63,277 nucleotides of DNA from Rhodovulum sp. MB263 (GCF_002073975.1 NZ_CP020386.1:1-63277); one strand, 5' to 3'. Counted from the first letter of the stretch, positions 1-9,059 are shown. Translations and numbers: made by a program. The notes: generated by a model not told the origin, from the sequence alone.

Positions 1-509
1 CCTGCTACGATCCGAACGGGCCGGCGGGCGCTCTCACCGAAGACCTGCGGGCCTTCGACGAGGACAATGCCGGTCCCGGCCTTCTGCTGAGCCGTGCGGC
101 GCGGCTGACCGTGACCTTCCTCGGCAAGGAAGCCAATTCGCTGAACTGGGCCTTCACCGTGGCGGGTGGCATGATCAACAGTTCCCAGGCCGTGGGTGCG
201 AGTTATTCGGCGATCGTGAATGCCGGCACGCTGGACTTCACCTTCGGCTCGGTCGCAGACGGTGGGGCTCTGGCCGGGAATGACGGCAGCTTCATCGGAT
301 CCGCCGCCATCGCCTTCAGCGAGATCTACGGCAACAAGGTCTATGCCTATTTCGACAATAGCGGCGCGAAGGATGACCGCGATTTCGACGACATGGTCGT
401 CGAGATCTCGATCGCTCCGATTCCGCTGCCGGCCGGCGCCCTGCTGCTCGGCACCGCGCTTGGCGGTCTGGGCCTGGCCCGTCGGCGCAAGGCCGTGACC
501 AAAGCCTGA
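1..509 (+). CDS. VPLPA-CTERM sorting-domain protein, C-terminal part (gene continues from 63124 across the circle junction)
   Basis: This is the C-terminal 169 residues of an exosortase substrate whose N-terminus lies at 63124-63277. The last base of the window plus bases 1-2 make one Thr codon, and the joined gene is 663 nt (220 aa), exactly in frame. The tail is typical of the exosortase-D target class: IPLPA at residues 192-196, a hydrophobic stretch GALLLGTALGGLGLA, then RRRK. IPLPA replaces the consensus VPLPA. The body is a secreted domain rich in Gly, Ala and Phe that I cannot assign. Exosortases are thought to cleave such tails at the inner membrane and release or anchor the protein outside. 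The matching exosortase is at 6171-7775. It is followed by a strong terminator. The sorting tail is certain; the biological role is unknown. Confidence 0.9.
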   Translation, partial: CYDPNGPAGALTEDLRAFDEDNAGPGLLLSRAARLTVTFLGKEANSLNWAFTVAGGMINSSQAVGASYSAIVNAGTLDFTFGSVADGGALAGNDGSFIGSAAIAFSEIYGNKVYAYFDNSGAKDDRDFDDMVVEISIAPIPLPAGALLLGTALGGLGLARRRKAVTKA

Positions 510-536
510 GCCTGACCGCCTCCGGCGACCGATCCT

Positions 537-577
537 GACCCTGGCGGCCCTTCATGGCCGCCAGGGTCGTTTTCTTT
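537..577 (+). terminator. Rho-independent terminator of the VPLPA-CTERM gene
   Basis: A perfect 13-bp stem (gaccctggcggcc at 537-549 pairing with ggccgccagggtc at 556-568) has a 6-nt loop and is followed on the plus strand by gttttcttt. It lies 28 bp after the stop codon at 507-509. The opposite strand has no U-run after the stem, so it should act on the plus strand only. Confidence 0.85.
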
Positions 578-608
578 CCGCGGATCGGCGCGCGGGAAAG
601 ATGCCCGG

Positions 609-1493
609 CTAAAGCACGCGCCGGGCCGGCGGCCAGAGGCGCAGCAGGGCCACGAGGGCAACAGAGAGCGCAAAGGCGGTCAGCCCGAAGCCGTAGGGCG
701 TCTTTCCCAGGGCGGGCGCCAGCTTCCAGAGCAGCAGAAACACGGCAGGGTGGACAAGATAGACCCCGAATGCCGTCTCTCCGGCCCGGACCAGGACCGG
801 ATGGCCCCGCCCCCGCCACGAAAGCGCGATCAGGCAGACCGGCGCCGCCACGACGGCCTGCAAAGCTCCGTCGACGAACCCCAAAGCGAGACAGGCTCCG
901 GCAACCGCCATCGTGCTGAGAAGAATGGCCGCGCCCGCGCCCCGCCCGCGATGGACCGAGCACAGGAACCCCGCTGCCGCCATGGGAAAGGAGACCAGCC
1001 ATTGCCCGGCCGGGGCCGGCAGATCGGAATGCCGGTTGAGAACGATCCCGGCGGCAAGGATCAGGACCAGCCCGGCCAGCTGTGGCGCAAGGGGGCGGGC
1101 CGGCCAGACCGGGCGCAGGCCGGCGAAGACAAGCCCGCAGATGAAGGCGAAGGGCAGAAACCACAGATGGATCGCCGGGCCGATCAGCAGCGAGAACGGA
1201 TCGAGCGGCATGCCGGGGATCCAGGCGGTCCCGCGATAGAGCCCGAGGGCATAGTAGACCGCGCACCAGATCAGCCAGGGCAGAAGCAGCCGCCGGGCCC
1301 GGCTTTGCAGCAGCCCGGCCCAGGGCTGCGCGCGGCCGGGAGCATAGCCCAGAAAGAACACGAAGACGAACATGCCCGCATACCAGACATCCCGCCCCGG
1401 GACGCCGGCATGAAACAGAACGACCCCCAGCGCCGCAAGCAGCTTGAGCCCGTCATAGACGACAAGACGCGTCTGTTCGGCCGACACCGGCAT
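609..1493 (-). CDS. Acyltransferase 3 family membrane protein
   Basis: A polytopic protein of about 294 aa resembling the acyltransferase-3 (OafA/NodX-like) family, which O-acetylates or O-succinylates surface glycans at the inner membrane. It opens with the family-like segment VYDGLKLLAALGVVLFHAG, where the His in the first membrane helix fits the conserved catalytic position. About nine hydrophobic segments follow, with basic loops such as QSRARRLLLPWLIW. It has no SGNH domain. I chose the ATG at 1493 because AGGGGAAGGG lies directly upstream; an upstream start at 1532 would add a non-hydrophobic extension. At about 294 aa it is slightly short for the family. It is likely one of four O-acyl decoration enzymes on this plasmid; donor and target sugar are unknown. 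Confidence 0.82.
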   Translation of the reverse strand: MPVSAEQTRLVVYDGLKLLAALGVVLFHAGVPGRDVWYAGMFVFVFFLGYAPGRAQPWAGLLQSRARRLLLPWLIWCAVYYALGLYRGTAWIPGMPLDPFSLLIGPAIHLWFLPFAFICGLVFAGLRPVWPARPLAPQLAGLVLILAAGIVLNRHSDLPAPAGQWLVSFPMAAAGFLCSVHRGRGAGAAILLSTMAVAGACLALGFVDGALQAVVAAPVCLIALSWRGRGHPVLVRAGETAFGVYLVHPAVFLLLWKLAPALGKTPYGFGLTAFALSVALVALLRLWPPARRVL

Positions 1494-1628
1494 CCCTTCC
1501 CCTGCGCGCCCGATCCGACCTGGCGCCGCCACGGTTCCCCCGGGACCAAAGGCCCATGATCGCGGCTCCCGCCGTGCAGGACAAGCCCGTCATCCCGGGC
1601 CTTGCAGGCCCGCGCCGGTCCTGGCGGG

Positions 1629-1654
1629 AAGCCCCCCCGGGGCCGGGGGAGCTT
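1629..1654 (-). terminator. GC-rich hairpin downstream of the 1112-aa beta-helix gene
   Basis: Two 12-base arms (1629-1640 and 1643-1654) pair with only one G-U mismatch, starting just 10 bp after the stop of the gene ending at 1665. There is no clear U-tract, so this may be a weak or Rho-assisted terminator or simply an mRNA 3'-end stabiliser. Confidence 0.4.
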
Positions 1655-1664
1655 GCAGGCAGGC

Positions 1665-4600
1665 TTACCAGTCGAGGATCGAGACCGAGGCGCCAGTCGG
1701 AGGGGCTGCCAGCGGATCGGCGAGCGTGGTGCCGTAATCGGCCTGCAGCGCCTCGAGAAGCTGTTGGTAATGCGCGCCCTCGGCGCCGTCGCTTTCGTCG
1801 CCAAGGATGTCGAGGCTGACCTGGCCGGTCCCGGTCCCCGAGGCCGACAGCGTCAGCGTGACCTGGTCGCGCGCATAGTCGATCGTCACCGTCGCGTTGC
1901 GGTTCTCGCCCAGACCGGTGAAATCGAGATCGCCGAACCGCCCGAAAAGCTCGTCGGCCTCCAGCAGGACCGTCTGCGACGGGACCCCGGCCATCCCGCT
2001 CAGATCGATCGCCAGCGTCGCCTCGCCCAGATCGATGCCCGAGACCACGTCCGAGGTCTCGAACCGGCCGCTGCGGAATTCGCCGATGCTTCCCAGCGCC
2101 CCGTCCTCGGCCACGAATTTCAGCGTCGCATCGTCATCGAGCCGAAGCAGCGACAGGCCGCCCTCGCCGTCGAAGCCGATCTTCGCATCGTCGCCCATCA
2201 CCGTCAGCACCCGCCCCGCCTCCAGCAGGAACCCGGCCCCGTCAGTGGCAAGGATCGCCTGGCCGTTCCCGCCCACGGTCAGATCCGCATTGCCCCGGAA
2301 CACCCCGGTATTGGCGAAGCGGCCGCCCGTCACCGAGATCGACAGCAGGTCGCTGTCGGCATAGCCATCGATCCAGAACTGGCCCGCCCCGTCCACCGTC
2401 ACCTGACCGCCCCAGCTGCTGCCGACCGCAATCCCGCCCCCGATATCGAGCCGGCCCTGGGTCACGCTCAGCCGCCCGCCATCGCCCAGATCGAGATCGG
2501 CAAGCGCTGTCGTCGCGCTGCCATAGCTTACCCAGTTGCCGCCCAGATCGACGCTGTCGCCATCCCGGGTTCCGGGCAGGTCGTCGGTCGACCAGTTCAG
2601 CCGGTTGTCCCAGCGCATCCCATCGCCCCGGTCGTCGGGACTGAAGCGCAGCACCGTCTCTTCGGCCCGAAGCTCGGTCTCCATCCCGAAGCCGGTGCGG
2701 AAGAAGGCGGTGATCAGATCGGCATCGACCATGCCGTCCAGCGCGCCATCGGCCTGCGCGCGCAGATAATCGGCCAGATCCGAGATCGTCGCCGAGGGCT
2801 CGCCCAGCAGATCCGCCGCGAAGTTCTGGATCGTGGTCCGGTCGAGCACCGCCCGGTCGAGGCCCTCGATATTGGCCTCTGTCTCGCCCGACTTGGCCGC
2901 GCTCTTCGAGCCGGTCCAGTTGTAGATCACCGTGTCGTTGTAATAGAGGCTGCCCCGGATCGCGAGCGCGAACTGCCCGCCCTCCTTCTCGGCCATCTCC
3001 GCGGCATTGTTCGGATCGGCCAGATGGGCGATGATATTGCCCACCATGCTGGCCTGCGCGCCCTTCATGTCGATGCCCTGCGACAGCGCGCCTTCGGAAT
3101 GGTCGACCCTCTTGTAGCCCGCGGAGGTCACCAGATTGCCCAGCATCAGGGTGTAGTTCCCGGATGCGTCGGAGCCGCCCATGGCCGGGTTGATCGCCCC
3201 GTTATTGTCGAGGAAGACGTTGTCCTCGACCACGCCGCCCATCCGGAACTGCGCCCCGTAGGAGGCCGCCCGCATGATGATGTTGTCGCGCAGCGTCACG
3301 TCGTTATTGGCGGCGCTGAAATAGATGTTGTGGCTGTACATGCTCGGCGGCTGGCCCTGCTCGACCGAGCGCGCATAATCATAGCCGTCCTCCCAGCCAT
3401 TATGGTCGAACAGGGTATTCTCGATCAGAACCCCCTCCGACGAGGACATGTAGAACCCGCTGACCCGGTTCGGGTGCTGCGCCCAGGTGTCGGAATCGTT
3501 GACCGGCGTCTCGCGCCAGACATCCGTGACCGAGGAATTGCGCAGCGTCAGCCCGTCGGCATGCCCGACCAGAAGGCTGTCGCCGGAGATCGCCAGATCG
3601 CTCAGCAGCATGTTCGAGACATTGTCCAGCGCCATCCCGTCGCTGAAATGCAGCCCCTCGATCACGACATTTTCCTTGGTCTGCGCGAAGCTGCGCATCT
3701 CCTGCGTGATCTCGGGCGGGCTGCCCTCGCCATAGGCACCGACATAGATCGGATGCAGCTCGGATTCGCCTCTGACGCTGGGATCGACCAGCCCCTTGAA
3801 GTCGTCATAGCTGTAGCCACGCTCGAGCAGCAGCCAGTGCGAGGAGGGTTCGGGACCGGTCAGCGCCCGCCAGATGGCCGAGCCCACATCCTGATCCACC
3901 GCCATCCCCTCGGCAAAGCCGTAGGTCGTCTGCCCGGCGAGCCAGTAATCGTTCACCTGCTCGACCTTCATGCCTTCCAGCGCCGCGATGTCGGCCCGGC
4001 TGAGCCCGTCCTCGCCTGCCGTCACGTAGACGGTCTCGTGCACGTCGCCATGCTCGATCACCAGGCTGCCATCCCCGGCGGTTTCGAGCATGTAGAAATC
4101 GCCCGCGCCCCAGCCGCCGGCCTGCCCGCCCGCCACCGCGCTCAGGCTCGCGGCATGGGTCGTCACCGTGCCATCGGCATGGGTCACCGCATAGTCGAAG
4201 CTCAGCGCTCCGGTCTGGGTCTCGCCGGTCAGCACCAGGGCAAGGCTGAGATCGGGATTCACCGACACATTGCCGAATTCGGGACGCGCCACGATCTCGA
4301 CCGAGACGGCATCCTCTGCATCGGGCAGGGTCAGCGTCGTCACACGCCCCGTCGTCACCTCGACCTCGCCATCCAGCGGCACCGAGGTTCCGACCCCGTC
4401 CGACCCCTCTCCCAGGCCCTCACCCTGCCCCTCGTCAGGTCCTTCGCCCGGACCTTCATTCGGCCCCCCATCGACGGGGGGGGTGCCTCCGACGCCATCG
4501 CCGGGCGGCGTCTGGCCGCCGGATCCGGACCCCGACCCGCCGCCGGTCGACACGAGGCTCCATGGATCGACGCCAAGGAGCGATGCAAATTTCACGATGG

Positions 4601-5003
4601 GAGGGGTCAGGACGGACCCTTCGGACGGAGCCGACGCGACAAGGCCGCCGGGCTCTGCCGCGGTTTGCGGCAGGGCGATCGCATCGGCATGGGCGGCTTC
4701 GAAGAAGTCGCCATCGCTTGCATTGCGGCCCGTCGCGCCAGAGCCGCCTGCGGGGAGATCCCCGGCCCCGTCATCCGGACCCGCCGATGCCGGATCCTCC
4801 CCCGCCCCGGCATCCTCGGCCGCGACCGGTTGCGCGGCAAGCTCCGTGCCCTCCGCACCGCCCGGCGAGACTTCGGGACCGGCCTTCTCAACCTCCTCGT
4901 CGCTGGTGGCGATCCCGCGCAGCACCAGGGCCCCTGCGGTCGAGCCTCCGAACAGGCCAGCGGTACCGAAAAGAGCCGTAACAAGGTGAAGCAGTCGTTT
5001 CAT
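1665..5003 (-). CDS. Large secreted right-handed beta-helix protein (1112 aa), possible polysaccharide-active enzyme or matrix protein
   Basis: The N-terminus (MKRLLHLVTALFGTAGLFGG) is a signal peptide or membrane anchor. Residues about 30-150 are acidic and Ala-rich; about 150-205 is a Gly/Pro/Glu/Asp-rich linker. A parallel beta-helix region at about 330-770 contains runs such as DNVSNMLLSDLAISGDSLLV, LRDNIIMRAASYG and VVEDNVFLDNNG, the pattern of pectate-lyase-like and mannuronan-epimerase-like folds. A second repetitive beta domain starts near residue 795 (MRWDNRLNWSTDD) and runs to about 1060. There is no VPLPA tail. The whole beta-helix plus C-terminal part is paralogous to the protein at 46645-49689, for example ERGYSYDD against ERGYDYRD and GGRFANTGVF against GGRFANTGAF. 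AAAGGGACCCC precedes the ATG at 5003. It could be an EPS lyase, an epimerase or a structural matrix protein; I see no certain catalytic residues. Confidence 0.8.
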   Translation of the reverse strand: MKRLLHLVTALFGTAGLFGGSTAGALVLRGIATSDEEVEKAGPEVSPGGAEGTELAAQPVAAEDAGAGEDPASAGPDDGAGDLPAGGSGATGRNASDGDFFEAAHADAIALPQTAAEPGGLVASAPSEGSVLTPPIVKFASLLGVDPWSLVSTGGGSGSGSGGQTPPGDGVGGTPPVDGGPNEGPGEGPDEGQGEGLGEGSDGVGTSVPLDGEVEVTTGRVTTLTLPDAEDAVSVEIVARPEFGNVSVNPDLSLALVLTGETQTGALSFDYAVTHADGTVTTHAASLSAVAGGQAGGWGAGDFYMLETAGDGSLVIEHGDVHETVYVTAGEDGLSRADIAALEGMKVEQVNDYWLAGQTTYGFAEGMAVDQDVGSAIWRALTGPEPSSHWLLLERGYSYDDFKGLVDPSVRGESELHPIYVGAYGEGSPPEITQEMRSFAQTKENVVIEGLHFSDGMALDNVSNMLLSDLAISGDSLLVGHADGLTLRNSSVTDVWRETPVNDSDTWAQHPNRVSGFYMSSSEGVLIENTLFDHNGWEDGYDYARSVEQGQPPSMYSHNIYFSAANNDVTLRDNIIMRAASYGAQFRMGGVVEDNVFLDNNGAINPAMGGSDASGNYTLMLGNLVTSAGYKRVDHSEGALSQGIDMKGAQASMVGNIIAHLADPNNAAEMAEKEGGQFALAIRGSLYYNDTVIYNWTGSKSAAKSGETEANIEGLDRAVLDRTTIQNFAADLLGEPSATISDLADYLRAQADGALDGMVDADLITAFFRTGFGMETELRAEETVLRFSPDDRGDGMRWDNRLNWSTDDLPGTRDGDSVDLGGNWVSYGSATTALADLDLGDGGRLSVTQGRLDIGGGIAVGSSWGGQVTVDGAGQFWIDGYADSDLLSISVTGGRFANTGVFRGNADLTVGGNGQAILATDGAGFLLEAGRVLTVMGDDAKIGFDGEGGLSLLRLDDDATLKFVAEDGALGSIGEFRSGRFETSDVVSGIDLGEATLAIDLSGMAGVPSQTVLLEADELFGRFGDLDFTGLGENRNATVTIDYARDQVTLTLSASGTGTGQVSLDILGDESDGAEGAHYQQLLEALQADYGTTLADPLAAPPTGASVSILDW

Positions 5004-5385
5004 GGGGTCCCTTTAATGCTGCGGACGTCATGTCGGGATATCACCCCGAGGGTGGTTAACGATTCAGGGAATGACGTAAAGAGCCGAGAGCGGCTGGGCA
5101 AAAACCCGCTGGCGACCGGCGCCCGCGGTGCCGGATTCGGCACATCCCCGCCGAAAAATCCCGCCAGGCGGCCCGGGCCGGGCTTAAGAAATTGCGACAG
5201 TTCCGATTGCGCCGACTATCGAAGCATTTGCGGAACGGCCGCGGGAATCGCCTTGCAGAGCGGGCGCAAGGCCAATCCGGCTCTCCCGGACAAGGATCGG
5301 TTCCGGGCTGGAGCGGACTGGGTCCGGACGGGGGACCGCGCCCGGTCCGGGCTTCGGCAAGAGGGCATTTCGGACCGGAGGCGCC
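5004..5385. promoter_or_regulatory. Divergent intergenic region, 382 bp
   Basis: This stretch lies between the 1112-aa gene (minus) and the membrane-protein gene (plus), so promoters for both are expected here. I see a good ribosome-binding sequence for each gene. I found no convincing -35/-10 pair, repeat or small reading frame. Confidence 0.35.
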
Positions 5386-5997
5386 GTGCGAGACATCCAT
5401 TCCTGCCTGTTCGGCACCTGGCAGCCCGGGATCGGCGATCCGACCTGGCAGGGCTGGGTCACGGTCGCGGTCTATCTGGCAGTGGCGGCGCTGGCCCTGC
5501 GCGCGGCATCGCGGGGGGTGTTCCCGGCCCCGAGCGCCCGGCGCGAACGGATCTTCTGGAGCCTCGTCGCCCTGCTGCTGCTGCTGCTGGCCATCAACAA
5601 GCAGCTCGACCTGCAATCGGCGCTGACCGCCGCCGGGCGCTGCCTGGCCAGGCTTCAGGGCTGGTACGGGCAGCGGCGGGCGGTACAGACCGAGTTCATC
5701 GTCGCGATCGGCGCACTGTCGCTGCTGAGCCTGGCCGGATTGCTCTGGCTGTTGCGGGGCACGCTGCGGCGCTCGGCCCCGGCGATTGTCGGGCTCTGCT
5801 TCGTATCGGGCTTCGTGCTGATCCGGGCGGCGGGGTTTCACCATGTCGACCACCTGCTCGGCATGCCGACATTGCTGTCGGTCCGGGCCAACATGGTGCT
5901 GGAACTGACCGGCCCGCTGCTGATCGCGGCCGCAGCCCTGGCCCTGAAGCACGGCGACCGGGGGACGGGCAACTCCGGCAGGCCGGGAGGAGGCTGA
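5386..5997 (+). CDS. Conserved hypothetical membrane protein (203 aa)
   Basis: Starts with GTG at 5386, preceded by CCGGAGGCGCC. It has an N-terminal soluble segment and four or five membrane helices at roughly residues 23-42, 57-70, 103-122, 127-148 and 165-188. Between helices 2 and 3 is a distinctive segment with NKQLDLQSALTAAGRCLA and GWYGQRRAVQ. I recall similar small membrane proteins of unknown function in Rhodobacteraceae, sometimes wrongly labelled isopropylmalate isomerase; nothing here supports that enzyme. Its position beside the exosortase gene suggests a link to EPS or protein sorting, but that is only context. Confidence 0.7.
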   Translation: MRDIHSCLFGTWQPGIGDPTWQGWVTVAVYLAVAALALRAASRGVFPAPSARRERIFWSLVALLLLLLAINKQLDLQSALTAAGRCLARLQGWYGQRRAVQTEFIVAIGALSLLSLAGLLWLLRGTLRRSAPAIVGLCFVSGFVLIRAAGFHHVDHLLGMPTLLSVRANMVLELTGPLLIAAAALALKHGDRGTGNSGRPGGG

Positions 5998-6170
5998 GCC
6001 TTCTGCCCCACCACCGGCGAAACGGGCACACCGATGGGCGCGCGCCTCGTGGAAATGCCGGGAGATCACGCCATGACAGGCGGGGTGGCATCTCCGGCCC
6101 CGGAAGGGGCTTGTGTCCGGCGCCGCGCCCTCTCTCCCGAAATCTCGCTCCCCAGTTTTGCTTCCCGGTC

Positions 6171-7775
6171 TCAATCCTCCGGGATGAACCTGGGCAGCTG
6201 CGGGGCCATGTCCTCCAGGATCGCGTCGAGCCGCGCCGCCGCGTCGGCGTCGCTCTCTTCGGGAAGGATCGGCGTGGTCAGGCGCACCAGCGCCCCGTCC
6301 GTCCGTCCGGTCCGCAGCGCATCGACGATCAGCCAGAGCTTGGCGGCGAAATCCCAGGCGACCTTCCGGCCCTTCTGGTCGAACCAGTAATAGACCATCA
6401 TCCGCACCTCGCCCTTCTGGATGATCGCCTTGTTCAGGTGGAAGGGCTCGGCACTGCCCAGCTCGGCGGCAACGTCGGTGCGTTCGAGCCAGGCGATCTC
6501 CCAGCCGCCGGCGGGCAGGCAGACCTCGGGCGGATGCACCCCGCCATGGCTCTGATCGGCATACCAGGCCAGGAAGACGCCGACATAGGCGGGGCTGTCC
6601 GGGCTGGCCAGGGTGATCGAGTGATAGTCGTCGGCCTGCAGCGCCCGGGCGATGTCGGGGGCCAGAACGGAAGGCGGGCCGCTTTGCTGCCAGTCGCCGA
6701 ACCGGCGCGGGAAGGTGACGAAACTGTCGCGCGCGACCGTTGTGGCGCTGCGGTCGGGCAGCATCTGCAGCGCGCCCACCCCGGCGAACATCAGGCCCGC
6801 GGCCGCGATCAGCGCCAGCGACGGCTGCACCAGGCGCAGCCGCATCAGCTGCGGCACCAGCCCCTCGGTGTCGAGATCGAGCGCCTCGGTCAGGCTCATC
6901 TTCGCGGGATGGAAGAACAGCATGATCCGGGCCAGCGCGAACAGGATCGCCACGCAGATGATGAAGATCACCCAGCCCTCGAAGAAATGGGTGAACCCCT
7001 CGACCCATTCGACCCCGAACTGGTCGACCATCCAGCCCGCGATCGCGATCCTGACCGCGTTCATCAGCACCGTGATCGGCGCCGCCGAGAGCAGCAGCAC
7101 CGCCTTGTGCCAGACCGGGCCGCGATAGAGCACCGCGAAGATGTAGCTGAAGGACAGGATCGGAAACAGGTAGCGCAGCCCCGAACAGGCCTCGGCCACA
7201 TGCAGCTTGTAGACCCCGAGGTCGATGATGTTGCCCTCGAGATAGACCGGCACCGCCAGAAGCCCGAGGAACCAGACCCCGAGCTCGGACGAGATGAACT
7301 GCAGCCAGGTGGTGGCCTTGTAATACAGCGTGTCGGGCAGCGGCAGCATGTAGACCAGATGCAGCACCGGCGGCCAGAAATGCCTGCCCGTCGACCAGCC
7401 GAAGCTGATCAGAAGCAGCCCGCCGACCCAGACGATCAGCGCATAGGCGACGATATCGTCGATATTCGAGACCCGTCCGACCATGCCCAGCATCAGCGCC
7501 AGCAGCACCACCAGCACCCCGGGCCAGCGATGCGGGATCTCGCCCGGGCGTTCGGGCACGGTTTTCAGCTGGCGCAGGAACAGAAGCCCGGACAGAAGCG
7601 GGATCAGCGGCCCGTGGCTGTATTCGGGTTTCTGCCAGGCCACCAGCAGGGCGTCGAGCCCGGGCCGGAAGAACAGCCCCGCCCCCAGCACCGCCAGCCC
7701 CAGCCAGAACAGACCCAATCCGGGAAACGCACGGCTCTGCCGACGCAAGGACAGCGCCTCGTTGAAAATCGACAT
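6171..7775 (-). CDS. xrtD: Exosortase D (VPLPA-CTERM specific) fused to an EpsI domain
   Basis: A 534-aa fusion. Residues 1-310 are the polytopic exosortase: the catalytic Cys is C197 in VAEACSGLRYL, the Arg is R242 in NAVRIA, and the His is H263 in THFFEGW, in the usual order. Residues about 325-534 form a periplasmic EpsI-like domain with FPRRFGDWQ, VGVFLAWYADQ, HPPEVCLPAGGWEI and MVYYWFDQKGR. Exosortases act at the inner membrane on proteins with a PEP-CTERM-like tail; the D class recognises VPLPA tails and often carries a fused EpsI domain. The substrate is encoded across the circle junction (63124 to 509). I chose the ATG at 7775 (GLIRMSIF) because the upstream extension is not hydrophobic or conserved-looking. 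The enzyme call is secure; exact subclass rests on the fusion and on the IPLPA substrate. Confidence 0.92.
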   Translation of the reverse strand: MSIFNEALSLRRQSRAFPGLGLFWLGLAVLGAGLFFRPGLDALLVAWQKPEYSHGPLIPLLSGLLFLRQLKTVPERPGEIPHRWPGVLVVLLALMLGMVGRVSNIDDIVAYALIVWVGGLLLISFGWSTGRHFWPPVLHLVYMLPLPDTLYYKATTWLQFISSELGVWFLGLLAVPVYLEGNIIDLGVYKLHVAEACSGLRYLFPILSFSYIFAVLYRGPVWHKAVLLLSAAPITVLMNAVRIAIAGWMVDQFGVEWVEGFTHFFEGWVIFIICVAILFALARIMLFFHPAKMSLTEALDLDTEGLVPQLMRLRLVQPSLALIAAAGLMFAGVGALQMLPDRSATTVARDSFVTFPRRFGDWQQSGPPSVLAPDIARALQADDYHSITLASPDSPAYVGVFLAWYADQSHGGVHPPEVCLPAGGWEIAWLERTDVAAELGSAEPFHLNKAIIQKGEVRMMVYYWFDQKGRKVAWDFAAKLWLIVDALRTGRTDGALVRLTTPILPEESDADAAARLDAILEDMAPQLPRFIPED

Positions 7776-8268
7776 CCGGATCAATCCCTGCTCAAACCCC
7801 GTCAGTTTATACCCGAAGGACCCCTGGAATTGAACCAAGAACTGCCCGTTTCCGGTCACCAAGGTGTAACGGGAAAGCCCCTCCGCCGCACGGTTCGCAG
7901 CCCCTGTCACAGGGCCCGCTGCCGGCAACATGCCGGCCCAATGCCTTTCGTGCGGACGGGGGGACATCCGGCAGGCCGGAGGGTCCGCCATGCCGGGCGC
8001 CCCGGCCCTCTGGCTGCGATGCCCGACGAAGAGGCGCGAAGAGGCGCGCGGCAATTGCAACGGAGCGCCTTCGACGCAGATTGGCACTCGCCATATGCGG
8101 CTGTTTTTCGTATGCCGAAGACCGTGTTTCCGGTTCCGTCCCGAGACCTCTCTGGGCTCTCTGGGGGACGCATCCCGGAAGGAAAGCCCCCCGCGGGCGC
8201 GTGATGATAGCGGTGGACATGCAGCGGCAAGACACAGGCAGCCGGGATCCGGCGCGAGAGCTGCAGCG
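7776..8268. promoter_or_regulatory. Divergent intergenic region between xrtD and the WecG/TagA gene, 493 bp
   Basis: This region must hold promoters for xrtD (minus) and for the five-gene glycosyltransferase operon (plus). Visible structure: a tandem duplication of a 10-mer, cgaagaggcg, at 8027-8046, and a small inverted repeat gccggc-aacat-gccggc near 7920. The open frames running through it look like non-coding extensions of the flanking genes. No clear promoter hexamers. Confidence 0.35.
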
Positions 8269-9057
8269 ATGATGGGCTGGAGCCCGCCCGATGGCGGCCC
8301 CGATGGCAACACCGGGCGCGCGGTCGCCGTCACGGTGGCCTCGATGGCCGGGTTGCTGGCCGATCTCGAGGCCCGGTTGACCCGGGGCGAGGGGTTTTCT
8401 GTCGCCACGCTCAATCTCGATCATGTGGTCAAGCTGACACGCGATCCGGCCTTCCGCGCCGCCTATCTGGCCCAGAGCCATGTCACCGCCGATGGCAATC
8501 CGGTCGTCTGGCTGTCGCGCCTGGCCGGGCAGCGGGTCGAACTGGTGCCCGGCTCCGACCTGATCGGGCCGGTCTTCCGGCTGGCCGCGCGGCTGGGACT
8601 GCCGGTCGCCTTCCTCGGCTCGACCGCCGAGACGCTCGACCGCGCCAGGGAGGTGGTCGAGGCCGATTATCCGGGGCTGCGGGTGGTCGCGACCCTGGCC
8701 CCGCCGATGGGTTTCGACCCCGACGGCGCGGCGGCCGACGAGATGATCGGAGACCTCGGCCGGTCCGGGGCACGGATCTGCCTGGTGGCACTCGGCGCGC
8801 CCAAGCAGGAACGCTTCGCGGCCCGCGCCGCCCCCCGCCTGCCCGGCACCGGCTTCCTGTCGATCGGGGCGAGCCTCGATTTCGTGGCGGGCCGGCAGCG
8901 CCGCGCGCCCCGCTGGGTGCGCCGGATCGCGGCGGAATGGCTCTGGCGGATGCTGTCCGATCCGGCCCGGCTCGGCCGGCGCTATCTGGACTGCCTGCTC
9001 ATCCTGCCCGGTCTGACCCTCGGCGCGCTCGAGCAGCGGTTCAGGCGAGGAGGCTGA
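8269..9057 (+). CDS. WecG/TagA/CpsF family glycosyltransferase
   Basis: A 262-aa GT26-type enzyme; members add N-acetylmannosamine(-uronate) or another hexose to an undecaprenyl-diphosphate-linked sugar on the cytoplasmic face. Family motifs are present in order: VATLNLDHVVKL (about residue 45), TADGNPVVW (about 73), FLGSTAETLDRA, and CLVALGAPKQERF (about 170), followed by GASLDFVAGRQRRAPRWV and the C-terminal WLWRM region. I start at the ATG at 8269; 8272 is an equally possible ATG and the long upstream extension has no family similarity. It is the first gene of a tight operon running to 13370. It may act second, after the initiating transferase at 38111. The actual sugar is unknown. Confidence 0.9.
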   Translation: MMGWSPPDGGPDGNTGRAVAVTVASMAGLLADLEARLTRGEGFSVATLNLDHVVKLTRDPAFRAAYLAQSHVTADGNPVVWLSRLAGQRVELVPGSDLIGPVFRLAARLGLPVAFLGSTAETLDRAREVVEADYPGLRVVATLAPPMGFDPDGAAADEMIGDLGRSGARICLVALGAPKQERFAARAAPRLPGTGFLSIGASLDFVAGRQRRAPRWVRRIAAEWLWRMLSDPARLGRRYLDCLLILPGLTLGALEQRFRRGG

Positions 9058-9059
9058 GG

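Noticed and set aside
1602-8204. A 2200-codon open frame on the plus strand
   Set aside because: It lies antisense to the beta-helix gene and xrtD. The product is rich in Arg, Gln, His and Pro with no domain, a typical artefact of high-GC codon use; the minus-strand proteins have signal peptides, helices and catalytic motifs.
7776-8414. Extended start of xrtD at 8414
   Set aside because: The extra 213 residues are Arg/Ser/Pro-rich, cross into the divergent glycosyltransferase gene, and have no exosortase similarity.
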